From the NCBI GenBank assembly GCA_019117345.1, contig DWZW01000179.1:1-15587 (forward strand): 15,587 nucleotides of DNA, given 5' to 3'. Of this stretch, positions 1-5,362 are shown piece after piece; position 1 is the first letter of the stretch; each line of letters starts with the position of its first letter. The notes beneath the pieces are model-generated. The model had not been told where the DNA came from and did not search any database. It saw only the letters and a program-made list of their open reading frames with translations. The DNA is from Claveliimonas stercoravium. GTDB lineage: Bacteria > Bacillota > Clostridia > Lachnospirales > Lachnospiraceae. Position numbers and translations under genes: made by a program.

Positions 1-290
1 GTCATCTTGGACAGGGCCACGTAGAAAAACAGGGCAAACAGGAGCAGGAAGCCTACGATCATAAAGAACTCCTTATTGTCCCCTATAAGCTGCCAATATA
101 AATCAATGGCGGTCTGTTCTTCCACGTGAAAGGCTGTGAGTATCTTTACAAATGTCGTCGCAAAGCTGTCATTGTATACCCCGTCAATCACATAATTCAG
201 AAGAAAGCCGCCAACAAGTACAGTCAGTGCTGTCACCAGCACTGTCTGCAGCAGGATACTGAATTTTAATTTTCTGTAATTACTCTTCAA
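1..290 (-). CDS. vanS: VanS-type sensor histidine kinase, N-terminal part (cut by window edge)
   Basis: Reading the minus strand from TTG at 290-288 gives an open frame of 96 codons running off the window. It begins MKSNYRKLKFSILLQTVLV. It shows a first membrane helix (about residues 10-33), a short extracytoplasmic loop of about 45 residues, and a second helix (about 73-92, FFMIVGFLLLFALFFYVAL) ending in SKM. This two-helix, small-loop sensor layout and the run VIKLK just before and at the start resemble enterococcal VanS from memory. The start overlaps the end of the upstream regulator gene by 11 bases, so the two are translationally coupled; no ATG is available in this frame near the overlap, so TTG is inferred. 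The kinase core (H-box, ATPase) lies outside the window, and no vanHAX-type enzymes are seen, so resistance is not implied. It could be another small OmpR-partner kinase. Confidence 0.7.
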   Translation of the reverse strand, partial: MKSNYRKLKFSILLQTVLVTALTVLVGGFLLNYVIDGVYNDSFATTFVKILTAFHVEEQTAIDLYWQLIGDNKEFFMIVGFLLLFALFFYVALSKM

Positions 291-969
291 CTTTATAACC
301 CACTCCCCATACTGTCTTGATAAAGTCTGAAGTTCCCGTGGGTGCGCTCATTTTTTCCCGCAGATGCCGGATGTGCACCATGACCGTGTTGTTGCTGTTT
401 TTATAGTATTTCTCGTGCCACACTTTCTCGAACAGCTCCTCGGAGCTGATGACTTTGCCCCTGTTCTCACAGAGGAGCCAGAGAATGTCAAACTCTATGG
501 GGGTGAGTGTCAGCGGGACCTCATTGTAAATACACTCATGGGAAGTCCGGTTCAAAAGGAGGCCGCCGAAATCGATGACCTCTCCCGGCTCCTTTCCTCC
601 GTCATTGTACTGGGTATAGCGGCGGAGCTGGGCCTTCACCCTGGCCACCAGCTCCAGAGGATTGAAGGGCTTGGGTATGTAGTCATCTGCCCCCATGGTG
701 AGCCCTGTGATCTTGTCCATGTACTCGGTCTTGGCTGTCAGCATGATCACGGGGAAGGTGTATTTCTCCCGGATCTTCTTCAGTATCTGGAAGCCGTCGA
801 TATCCGGCAGCATCACATCCAGGATCGCCAGGTCGATCTTCTTCTCAAAGATGCAGTCCAGGGCTTCCTGGCCGGTGTAGAATTTGTAGACCGTATACTG
901 GTCGTTCTGCAGATACAGTTCGATGACGTCCGCGATCTCCCGCTCGTCATCCACTACTACGATATTCAT
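280..969 (-). CDS. vanR: VanR-type OmpR-family response regulator
   Basis: A 229-aa two-domain response regulator. The receiver domain (1-115) has the acidic pocket D7-D8, phosphoacceptor D51 in LAILDVMLP, switch T78 and the conserved K100 in KPF. The winged-helix DNA-binding domain (about 130-229) ends in VHIRHLREKM and IKTVWGVGYKVEE. Those stretches, with EREIADVIELYLQN and LELVARVKAQLRRY, closely match VanR of the VanR-ABDEGLN group as I recall it. It would activate promoters when phosphorylated by the partner kinase whose gene overlaps its 3' end. ATG at 969 has a good ribosome binding site (AAGGAGG, 11 bases upstream). No vanHAX genes are visible, so this may be an orphan VanRS-like pair sensing another envelope signal; the symbol denotes family membership, not proven resistance. 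Confidence 0.85.
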   Translation of the reverse strand: MNIVVVDDEREIADVIELYLQNDQYTVYKFYTGQEALDCIFEKKIDLAILDVMLPDIDGFQILKKIREKYTFPVIMLTAKTEYMDKITGLTMGADDYIPKPFNPLELVARVKAQLRRYTQYNDGGKEPGEVIDFGGLLLNRTSHECIYNEVPLTLTPIEFDILWLLCENRGKVISSEELFEKVWHEKYYKNSNNTVMVHIRHLREKMSAPTGTSDFIKTVWGVGYKVEE

Positions 970-999
970 ACTCTCGTGAACCTCCTTATTCTGCCCCGG

Positions 1000-1027
1000 C
1001 GAAGAGAAGGCTTTAGCCCTCCCTCCG
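1000..1027 (-). repeat. GC-rich 13-bp hairpin in the vanR leader
   Basis: Arms 1000-1012 and 1015-1027 pair over 13 positions with a few G-U pairs around a two-base loop (GGGCT-AA-AGCC core). It sits about 30 bases before the vanR start and about 60 bases after asnS. No T-run follows on either strand, so it is a poor intrinsic terminator. It may be a leader structure or a dispersed palindrome. No convincing promoter is visible in this 118-bp gap. Confidence 0.4.
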
Positions 1028-1087
1028 GCGGGGGAATCCGTGATGTCCCCTCTTCATTCCTTTTTTGCGTTCTCTTTTAACTGCCTT

Positions 1088-2479
1088 TTACAGCTCGCAG
1101 TTGTTCACAGTCCTTGGGAACGGGATCACGTCGCGGATGTTGCCCATTCCTGTCAGGTACATGATACATCTCTCAAATCCAAGGCCGAACCCGGAGTGGC
1201 GTGTGGAGCCGTATTTTCTCAGGTCCATGTAAAAGCCATAGTCCTCCTCCTTGAGTCCCAGCTCCTTCATGCGGGCGGACAGCTTCTCGTAATCGTCCTC
1301 CCTCTGGCTTCCGCCGATGATCTCGCCGATGCCGGGCACAAGGCAGTCTACAGCTGCCACGGTCTTTCCATCCTCATTCAGCTTCATGTAGAAGGCCTTG
1401 ATCTCCTTTGGATAGTCTGTGACAAACACAGGTCTCTTAAATACTTCCTCTGTCAGATAGCGCTCATGCTCTGTCTGCAGGTCTGTGCCCCAGGAAACTT
1501 TGTACTCAAACTTGTCGTTGTTCTTCTCCAAGATCTCCACAGCCTCCGTGTAGGTCACTTTGGCAAACTCAGAGGACACCACATTGTGGAGCCTGTCCAG
1601 AAGCCCCTTATCCACAAAGGAGTTGAAGAAATCCATCTCCTCCGGCGCGTTCTCCAGCACATAGCTGATGACATACTTCAGCATGGCCTCCGCCAGGTCC
1701 ATGTTGTCCTCAAGGTCCGCAAATGCCATCTCCGGCTCGATCATCCAGAACTCCGCCGCGTGTCTTGTGGTGTTGGAGTTCTCTGCCCGGAAGGTAGGTC
1801 CGAATGTATAGATATTCCGGAAAGCCTGGGCAAACGTCTCGCCGTTGAGCTGTCCGCTTACTGTCAGGTTGGTCTCTTTTCCAAAGAAATCCCGGGAGTA
1901 GTCCACTGTGCCATCTTCCTTCTTAGGCACATTGTTCAGATCCAGGGTGGTCACCTGGAACATCTCCCCTGCCCCCTCACAGTCGCTTCCTGTGATCAGG
2001 GGGGTGTGCACATAGACAAATCCCCTCTCCTGGAAGAATTTGTGGATGGCGTAGGCTGTAAGGGATCTTACCCGGAACACAGCCTGGAACGTGTTTGTCC
2101 TGGGACGCAGATGAGCGATGGTCCGCAGGTACTCAAAGCTGTGGCGCTTCTTCTGCAGCGGGTAGTCCGGAGCAGAAGCCCCCTCCACCTCCACGGTCTC
2201 AGCCTGGATCTCAAAAGGCTGCTTTGCCTGGGGAGTAGCCACCAGTGTTCCCTTCACGATAATGGCAGCTCCCACGTTCAGCTTGGAGATCTCTGCAAAG
2301 TTGTCCATGCTGTCATGGTACACCACCTGCAGGGTCTCAAAGAAAGAGCCGTCATTTACCACAATGAACCCGAATGTCTTGGAGTCCCGGATGCTGCGCA
2401 CCCAGCCGCCCACAGTCACCTCTTTGTCCAGGTAACTTTCTGTGTTCCTATATAATTCCTTGATCGTTGTCAGTTCCAT
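1088..2479 (-). CDS. asnS: Asparaginyl-tRNA synthetase
   Basis: Cytoplasmic class IIb aminoacyl-tRNA synthetase that charges tRNA-Asn with asparagine using ATP. The 463-aa product has an N-terminal OB-fold anticodon-binding domain (about 18-105, with VTVGGWVRSIRDSK). The class II catalytic core follows: a motif 1 region with HTPLITGSDCEGAGEMF (about 148-165), motif 2 FRAENSNTTRHAAEFW (about 230-246), and motif 3 GFGLGFERCIMYLTG plus IRDVIPFPRT near the C-terminus. Length and end match bacterial AsnRS. Two ATGs are close together: 2485 is only two bases from AGAAGGAG, while 2479 has the ideal eight-base spacing, so MELTT is preferred. Its own promoter lies at 2525-2552 with a 5' leader of only about 40 bases, leaving no room for a T-box. 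Confidence 0.97.
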   Translation of the reverse strand: MELTTIKELYRNTESYLDKEVTVGGWVRSIRDSKTFGFIVVNDGSFFETLQVVYHDSMDNFAEISKLNVGAAIIVKGTLVATPQAKQPFEIQAETVEVEGASAPDYPLQKKRHSFEYLRTIAHLRPRTNTFQAVFRVRSLTAYAIHKFFQERGFVYVHTPLITGSDCEGAGEMFQVTTLDLNNVPKKEDGTVDYSRDFFGKETNLTVSGQLNGETFAQAFRNIYTFGPTFRAENSNTTRHAAEFWMIEPEMAFADLEDNMDLAEAMLKYVISYVLENAPEEMDFFNSFVDKGLLDRLHNVVSSEFAKVTYTEAVEILEKNNDKFEYKVSWGTDLQTEHERYLTEEVFKRPVFVTDYPKEIKAFYMKLNEDGKTVAAVDCLVPGIGEIIGGSQREDDYEKLSARMKELGLKEEDYGFYMDLRKYGSTRHSGFGLGFERCIMYLTGMGNIRDVIPFPRTVNNCEL

Positions 2480-2524
2480 AATCATTACTCCTTCTGATAC
2501 TATCTTTTTTCAGCACTTGCAAAC

Positions 2525-2552
2525 ATTATAGCACACCGATAGCCTTTTTAAA
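2525..2552 (-). promoter_or_regulatory. Promoter of asnS
   Basis: On the minus strand a perfect -10 TATAAT (2530-2525) is preceded, after 16 bases, by TTTAAA (2552-2547), a 4/6 match to the -35 consensus. The predicted start of transcription is near 2518, giving a short leader ending in AGAAGGAG. Confidence 0.6.
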
Positions 2553-2643
2553 AGGAAGGATTGGCAGAAGTCCCGGTGCTCCTTTCTTTTCGCAAAAGTA
2601 TGTGTTAGACTCAAAAGCAGGAAACATGAAAGCAGGTACTATT

Positions 2644-3489
2644 ATGAATGGCCTAACACAAATCCAGCTCACAGAACTCTGTCACTCTATCGACCTTCCC
2701 GCAGGGGCCACAGAAGCAGTCCTTTCCACACAGTCCTCCGCGGATTTTTCATCCCTTCTCCCATCCGTCCTCCCTCTCCAGGATGAGCTCCTCACTCCCG
2801 GCACCTGGGATGATGCCTTAAAAAGGATAAAAGCCTTCCTGGGAGAAGACCCTCTTGGCATGAAAATCCTCACCTTTATGCTGCTCTGCAGCCCGAAAAC
2901 ATGGGAAAGATACCAAGAACTAGGCATATCCCGGGCCATCTTTACGGAAACCCTGAAATGCTTTACCCGCTTTATAAACGAGCACCTGGAAAGCTACGGG
3001 ACCTTCGGCTTTGACCGGGATTTCTGGACCATGCGCCAGCTTTCCGCCCGGCTCTTCCGCCTGGGCACGCTGGAATTTGAGCTGACAGAGGACAGGGGGC
3101 AGAAGGCGGTCCACGTCCACATCCCCTCGGACGCGGACCTCTCCCCGGAGGCCCGGCACCGCTCCTACGATATGGCGCAGGACTTTATCGCCCGGTTTTT
3201 CCCCGACTACGGGAGCGCTCCCTTTCTTTGCACCTCCTGGCTCTTGAGCCCTGCCCTGAAGGAATGTCTGCCGGAGGGCTCCAGGATCCGCTCCTTCCAG
3301 GATGAATACGAGGTGACAGACGTGTTCCCGGAGCCGGACTCCTTCCTCACCTGGGTCTACAAGCGCCCGGACATCCCTGTCGCTGACCTTCCCGAGGACA
3401 CCTCCCTTCAGAGGAATCTGAAAAAATATCTCCTGGCCGGCGGAAAGGTTGGAGAGGCGAAGGGCAGGCTGCTCTGTAAACGCATCTGA
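2644..3489 (+). CDS. Acyltransferase-family protein with GNAT-like C-terminal domain
   Basis: A 281-aa soluble protein. The C-terminal half carries a signature I associate with the GNAT_C / N-acyltransferase family of clostridia (formerly DUF5596): VHVHIPSDADLSPEARHRSY, then CTSWLLSPALKECLPEGSRI and RSFQDEYEVTDVF. The N-terminal half is helical, with DRDFWTMRQLSARLFRLGTLEFEL in the middle. The family is predicted to transfer acyl groups; the substrate is unknown and no catalytic residue can be named. Start choice is uncertain: GTG at 2602, ATG at 2626 and ATG at 2644 are in frame. 2644 is preferred because AGCAGG lies seven bases upstream and the sequence before it is unremarkable. The gene diverges from asnS across about 160 bp and stands alone. 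No clear terminator follows. Confidence 0.6.
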   Translation: MNGLTQIQLTELCHSIDLPAGATEAVLSTQSSADFSSLLPSVLPLQDELLTPGTWDDALKRIKAFLGEDPLGMKILTFMLLCSPKTWERYQELGISRAIFTETLKCFTRFINEHLESYGTFGFDRDFWTMRQLSARLFRLGTLEFELTEDRGQKAVHVHIPSDADLSPEARHRSYDMAQDFIARFFPDYGSAPFLCTSWLLSPALKECLPEGSRIRSFQDEYEVTDVFPEPDSFLTWVYKRPDIPVADLPEDTSLQRNLKKYLLAGGKVGEAKGRLLCKRI

Positions 3490-3547
3490 ACATTGTGGAT
3501 TGCGGATACATTCAGATTTAGGTATGTAATTTTGCCTATGTTTGTAG

Positions 3548-3576
3548 TGTACACATCATTGATTTTATGATATACT
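3548..3576 (+). promoter_or_regulatory. Promoter of the ribbon-helix-helix gene
   Basis: TGTACA (3548-3553) and TATACT (3571-3576) are 17 bases apart, and the -10 is extended by TG at 3568-3569. It lies about 75 bases upstream of the GTG start at 3652. Confidence 0.5.
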
Positions 3577-3651
3577 TTTATTGTAAGGTAAAGAAGGTGT
3601 CTCTATTTTAAAGATACTCTCAAATCATCAGCGAAGAAAGCAGGTGAAACA

Positions 3652-3837
3652 GTGCCGATATCTGAAGAAAGAAAAGAATACCTGTACGATTATAAAAGGT
3701 CCAGGCTTAAGCGCATCCCCTTAGACGTTCAAAAAGAGAAGTATGAGGAGATTAAAGCAGCGGCCGATAAAACCGGGGAGTCTGTGAACGGTTATATCAA
3801 AAAGGCCATTGATGAACGGATGAAGCAGGAACAATAA
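3652..3837 (+). CDS. Small ribbon-helix-helix (Arc-like) protein, antitoxin-type
   Basis: A 61-aa basic protein. After a charged N-terminus (about 1-17) it has a short strand (RLKRIPLDV, 18-26) and two helices (about 28-42 and 44-57, the second SVNGYIKKAIDERM), the order expected for a ribbon-helix-helix DNA-binding dimer. Very similar short proteins, beginning with SEERK- or SEARK-like runs and containing ESVNGYI, are common in Lachnospiraceae and usually called Arc-like or antitoxin proteins. It starts at GTG, with GCAGGTG six bases upstream. No toxin gene directly follows: the next gene is a Uma2-type nuclease after 140 bp. It is probably an autoregulating DNA-binding protein; an antitoxin role is a guess. 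The segment is more AT-rich than its neighbours. Confidence 0.7.
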   Translation: MPISEERKEYLYDYKRSRLKRIPLDVQKEKYEEIKAAADKTGESVNGYIKKAIDERMKQEQ

Positions 3838-3976
3838 TATTCTTTTTTGCTATTTATTCTTTTTCCACGGACTATTTTAGTGCATAATGAAAACGAGATT
3901 AACGAAACCTTTTGGGATGATAAAGGATAGCCCTCAAGCACCCGACAACACTCTCACCATGAAAGGATGTGTTACT

Positions 3977-4522
3977 ATGCCATTACTGCAGCAGAACAAA
4001 GAGTATACCATTGAAGATATCTATGCCCTGCCGGACGGACAGCGGGCGGAGCTGATTGACGGCCAGATGTATATGATGGCGCCTCCCACACGAAAGCATC
4101 AGCAGATACTTCTATCTCTCAGCCGCAAAATTGCCGACTACATCGACAAGGAAGGCGGATCCTGCGAGGTCGATATTGCCCCATTTGCCGTGTTTTTGAG
4201 CGAAGACGACAAAAGCTATGTCGAGCCGGATATAAGCGTTATATGCAGCTCTGACAAGCTCACAGACAGAGGCTGCGTAGGTGCTCCAGACTGGATTATC
4301 GAAATAGTCTCTCCGGGCAGCAGGCGGATGGACTATTTTACAAAGCTGTTCAAATACCGCACTGCGGGAGTCCGTGAATACTGGATTGTTGACCCAGAGA
4401 AAAATCGTATCCTCGTTTACAATTTCGAGTCTGAAGATACGGGCGATTATTCTTTTTCCGACACGGTTAAAGCCGGGATCTATGATGATCTAACCATTGA
4501 TTTTAGCTCAATAGATATCTAA
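3977..4522 (+). CDS. Uma2-family PD-(D/E)XK endonuclease-like protein (DUF820)
   Basis: A 181-aa protein of the Uma2/DUF820 family, which has a restriction-endonuclease-like fold. The visible hallmarks are YTIEDIYALPDGQRAELIDG (10-29), the acidic pair in EPDISVI (E83, D85), then PDWIIEIVSPGS (E109) and the lysine-bearing helix DYFTKLFKYRTAGVREYWIVD (K123). These supply the expected metal-binding and catalytic positions, so the fold appears intact. The family is abundant in cyanobacteria, present in clostridia, and often linked to mobile DNA; its physiological target is unknown. ATG at 3977 is preferred over an in-frame ATG at 3887 because AAAGGATG lies just upstream and the family motif begins right after it. 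A strong terminator follows at 4533. It may form a two-gene islet with the ribbon-helix-helix gene. Confidence 0.85.
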   Translation: MPLLQQNKEYTIEDIYALPDGQRAELIDGQMYMMAPPTRKHQQILLSLSRKIADYIDKEGGSCEVDIAPFAVFLSEDDKSYVEPDISVICSSDKLTDRGCVGAPDWIIEIVSPGSRRMDYFTKLFKYRTAGVREYWIVDPEKNRILVYNFESEDTGDYSFSDTVKAGIYDDLTIDFSSIDI

Positions 4523-4532
4523 GCAGCAGACT

Positions 4533-4569
4533 GCTGCCCATGCCATCACTGGCGGGGCAGCTTTTCTTT
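4533..4569 (+). terminator. Intrinsic terminator after the Uma2 gene
   Basis: GCTGCCC (4533-4539) pairs with GGGCAGC (4555-4561), with an inner GCCA/TGGC helix and a TCAC loop, followed directly by TTTTCTTT. It begins 10 bases after the stop codon. Confidence 0.85.
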
Positions 4570-4596
4570 GTCGTTGGTACTTTTTTGGTACTTTTC

Positions 4597-4625
4597 TTGA
4601 TTTCCTGCTGCCGTCATGCTATACT
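4597..4625 (+). promoter_or_regulatory. Promoter of queT
   Basis: TTGATT (4597-4602) and TATACT (4620-4625) are separated by exactly 17 bases. Transcription should start near 4632, giving a leader of about 119 nt before queT. Confidence 0.75.
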
Positions 4626-4697
4626 ATCCCTCGTTGCAGACCCGCATAAAACCAGGGTCTTTCAAGGTCTGCCGGCGGTCACCGCCGTAAAATGTGC

Positions 4698-4740
4698 CGA
4701 GTGTTCGAGACCTTCCACTCGTAAAACAAAACTAAAGGAG
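4698..4740 (+). promoter_or_regulatory. Candidate preQ1-I riboswitch in the queT leader
   Basis: A 6-bp stem CGAGTG/CACTCG (4698-4703, 4716-4721) closes a 12-base loop and is followed by an A-rich tail, TAAAACAAAACTAAAGGAG. Aligned with the Bacillus subtilis queC aptamer from memory, the loop has the same length. It keeps the opening UUC, the A and G at loop positions 5 and 6, and the final C that would pair with preQ1. The tail keeps the A-run and CUAA. The tail leads straight into the ribosome binding site AAAGGAG, which suggests control of translation start. The expected third pseudoknot pair is G-A here instead of U-A, a weakness. The downstream gene, a queuosine-precursor transporter, fits. 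Other preQ1 classes cannot be excluded. Confidence 0.65.
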
Positions 4741-4750
4741 AGAACTGAAT

Positions 4751-5248
4751 ATGAAGAACAAGAATGTAGCATTTATGACACAGGCAGCCATGATCGCTGC
4801 CATCTACGTGGTGCTGACCTACATTTTCGCACCTATTTCCTTCGGGGAGATCCAGGTGCGGATCGCAGAGGCACTGACCATCCTGCCCCTCTTTACACCG
4901 GCGGCCATCCCGGGACTTTTCATCGGCTGCCTGCTGGGCAATGTTGTGGGCGGTGCCCTTCTTCCGGACATCATCTTCGGAAGCCTGGCCACACTGATCG
5001 GCGCCGTCTTCACCTGGCTGCTGCGGAGCCACAGGCCGGTCATCGGCACACTGCCTCCCATCATCGCGAATGTAGTCATCGTCCCCCTGGTGCTGCGGAT
5101 CGCCTACGGCGTAAACCTGCCGCTGCCCTTCCTCATGCTGACAGTAGGCATCGGAGAGGTGCTTTCCTGTACCATCCTGGGACTCATTGTCTACTATGCG
5201 CTGAACCGCTATCGGAACACTTTATTTCCAAGGGCTGCTGCCATGTAG
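4751..5248 (+). CDS. queT: Queuosine precursor transporter QueT (ECF S component)
   Basis: A 165-aa integral membrane protein of the QueT family. In this family it is the substrate-binding S component that works with the shared ECF energizing module to import queuosine precursors such as preQ1. Recognisable stretches are AAMIAAIYVVLTYIFAPISF near the start, IQVRIAEALTILPLFTPAAIPGLF, GCLLGNVVGGALLPDIIFGSLATLIGA and LPPIIANVVIVPLVLRI. About five or six hydrophobic segments fill most of the length, ending in a short basic tail. ATG at 4751 follows AAAGGAG by 10 bases. It is a single-gene unit with its own promoter, a candidate preQ1 riboswitch and a terminator. The ECF A/A'/T genes are not in the window, as expected for a group II transporter with a shared energizing module. 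Confidence 0.92.
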   Translation: MKNKNVAFMTQAAMIAAIYVVLTYIFAPISFGEIQVRIAEALTILPLFTPAAIPGLFIGCLLGNVVGGALLPDIIFGSLATLIGAVFTWLLRSHRPVIGTLPPIIANVVIVPLVLRIAYGVNLPLPFLMLTVGIGEVLSCTILGLIVYYALNRYRNTLFPRAAAM

Positions 5249-5291
5249 GCCGGACCCGGCATAAATCTACTGTTTTGCCCGGATAAATAAA

Positions 5292-5347
5292 AAAGGGGCG
5301 CAGGACGGTCCTGTGATGTGATACACACAGACGTCCTGCGCCCCTTT
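5292..5347. terminator. Bidirectional intrinsic terminator between convergent genes
   Basis: A perfect 16-bp stem (5292-5307 with 5332-5347, core GGGGCGCAGGACG) is flanked by A-runs on the left and T-rich sequence on the right. It can therefore end both queT transcripts (plus) and those of the 809-aa protein gene (minus). Confidence 0.92.
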
Positions 5348-5362
5348 CTCTTTGTTCTGTTC

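Noticed and set aside
1040..2455. 471-codon plus-strand frame opposite asnS
   Set aside because: Shadow of the asnS gene; no recognisable protein features.
2480..2601. T-box leader upstream of asnS
   Set aside because: The promoter places the transcript start about 40 bases before the gene. There is no specifier stem or T-box sequence, and no room for one.
3887..3976. N-terminal extension of the Uma2 protein from ATG 3887
   Set aside because: No ribosome binding site there and no family similarity in the first 30 residues; ATG 3977 has AAAGGATG upstream.
4540..5286. 248-codon plus-strand frame overlapping queT
   Set aside because: It begins inside the terminator of the Uma2 gene and runs through queT in another frame, with a low-complexity His/Arg/Gly composition.
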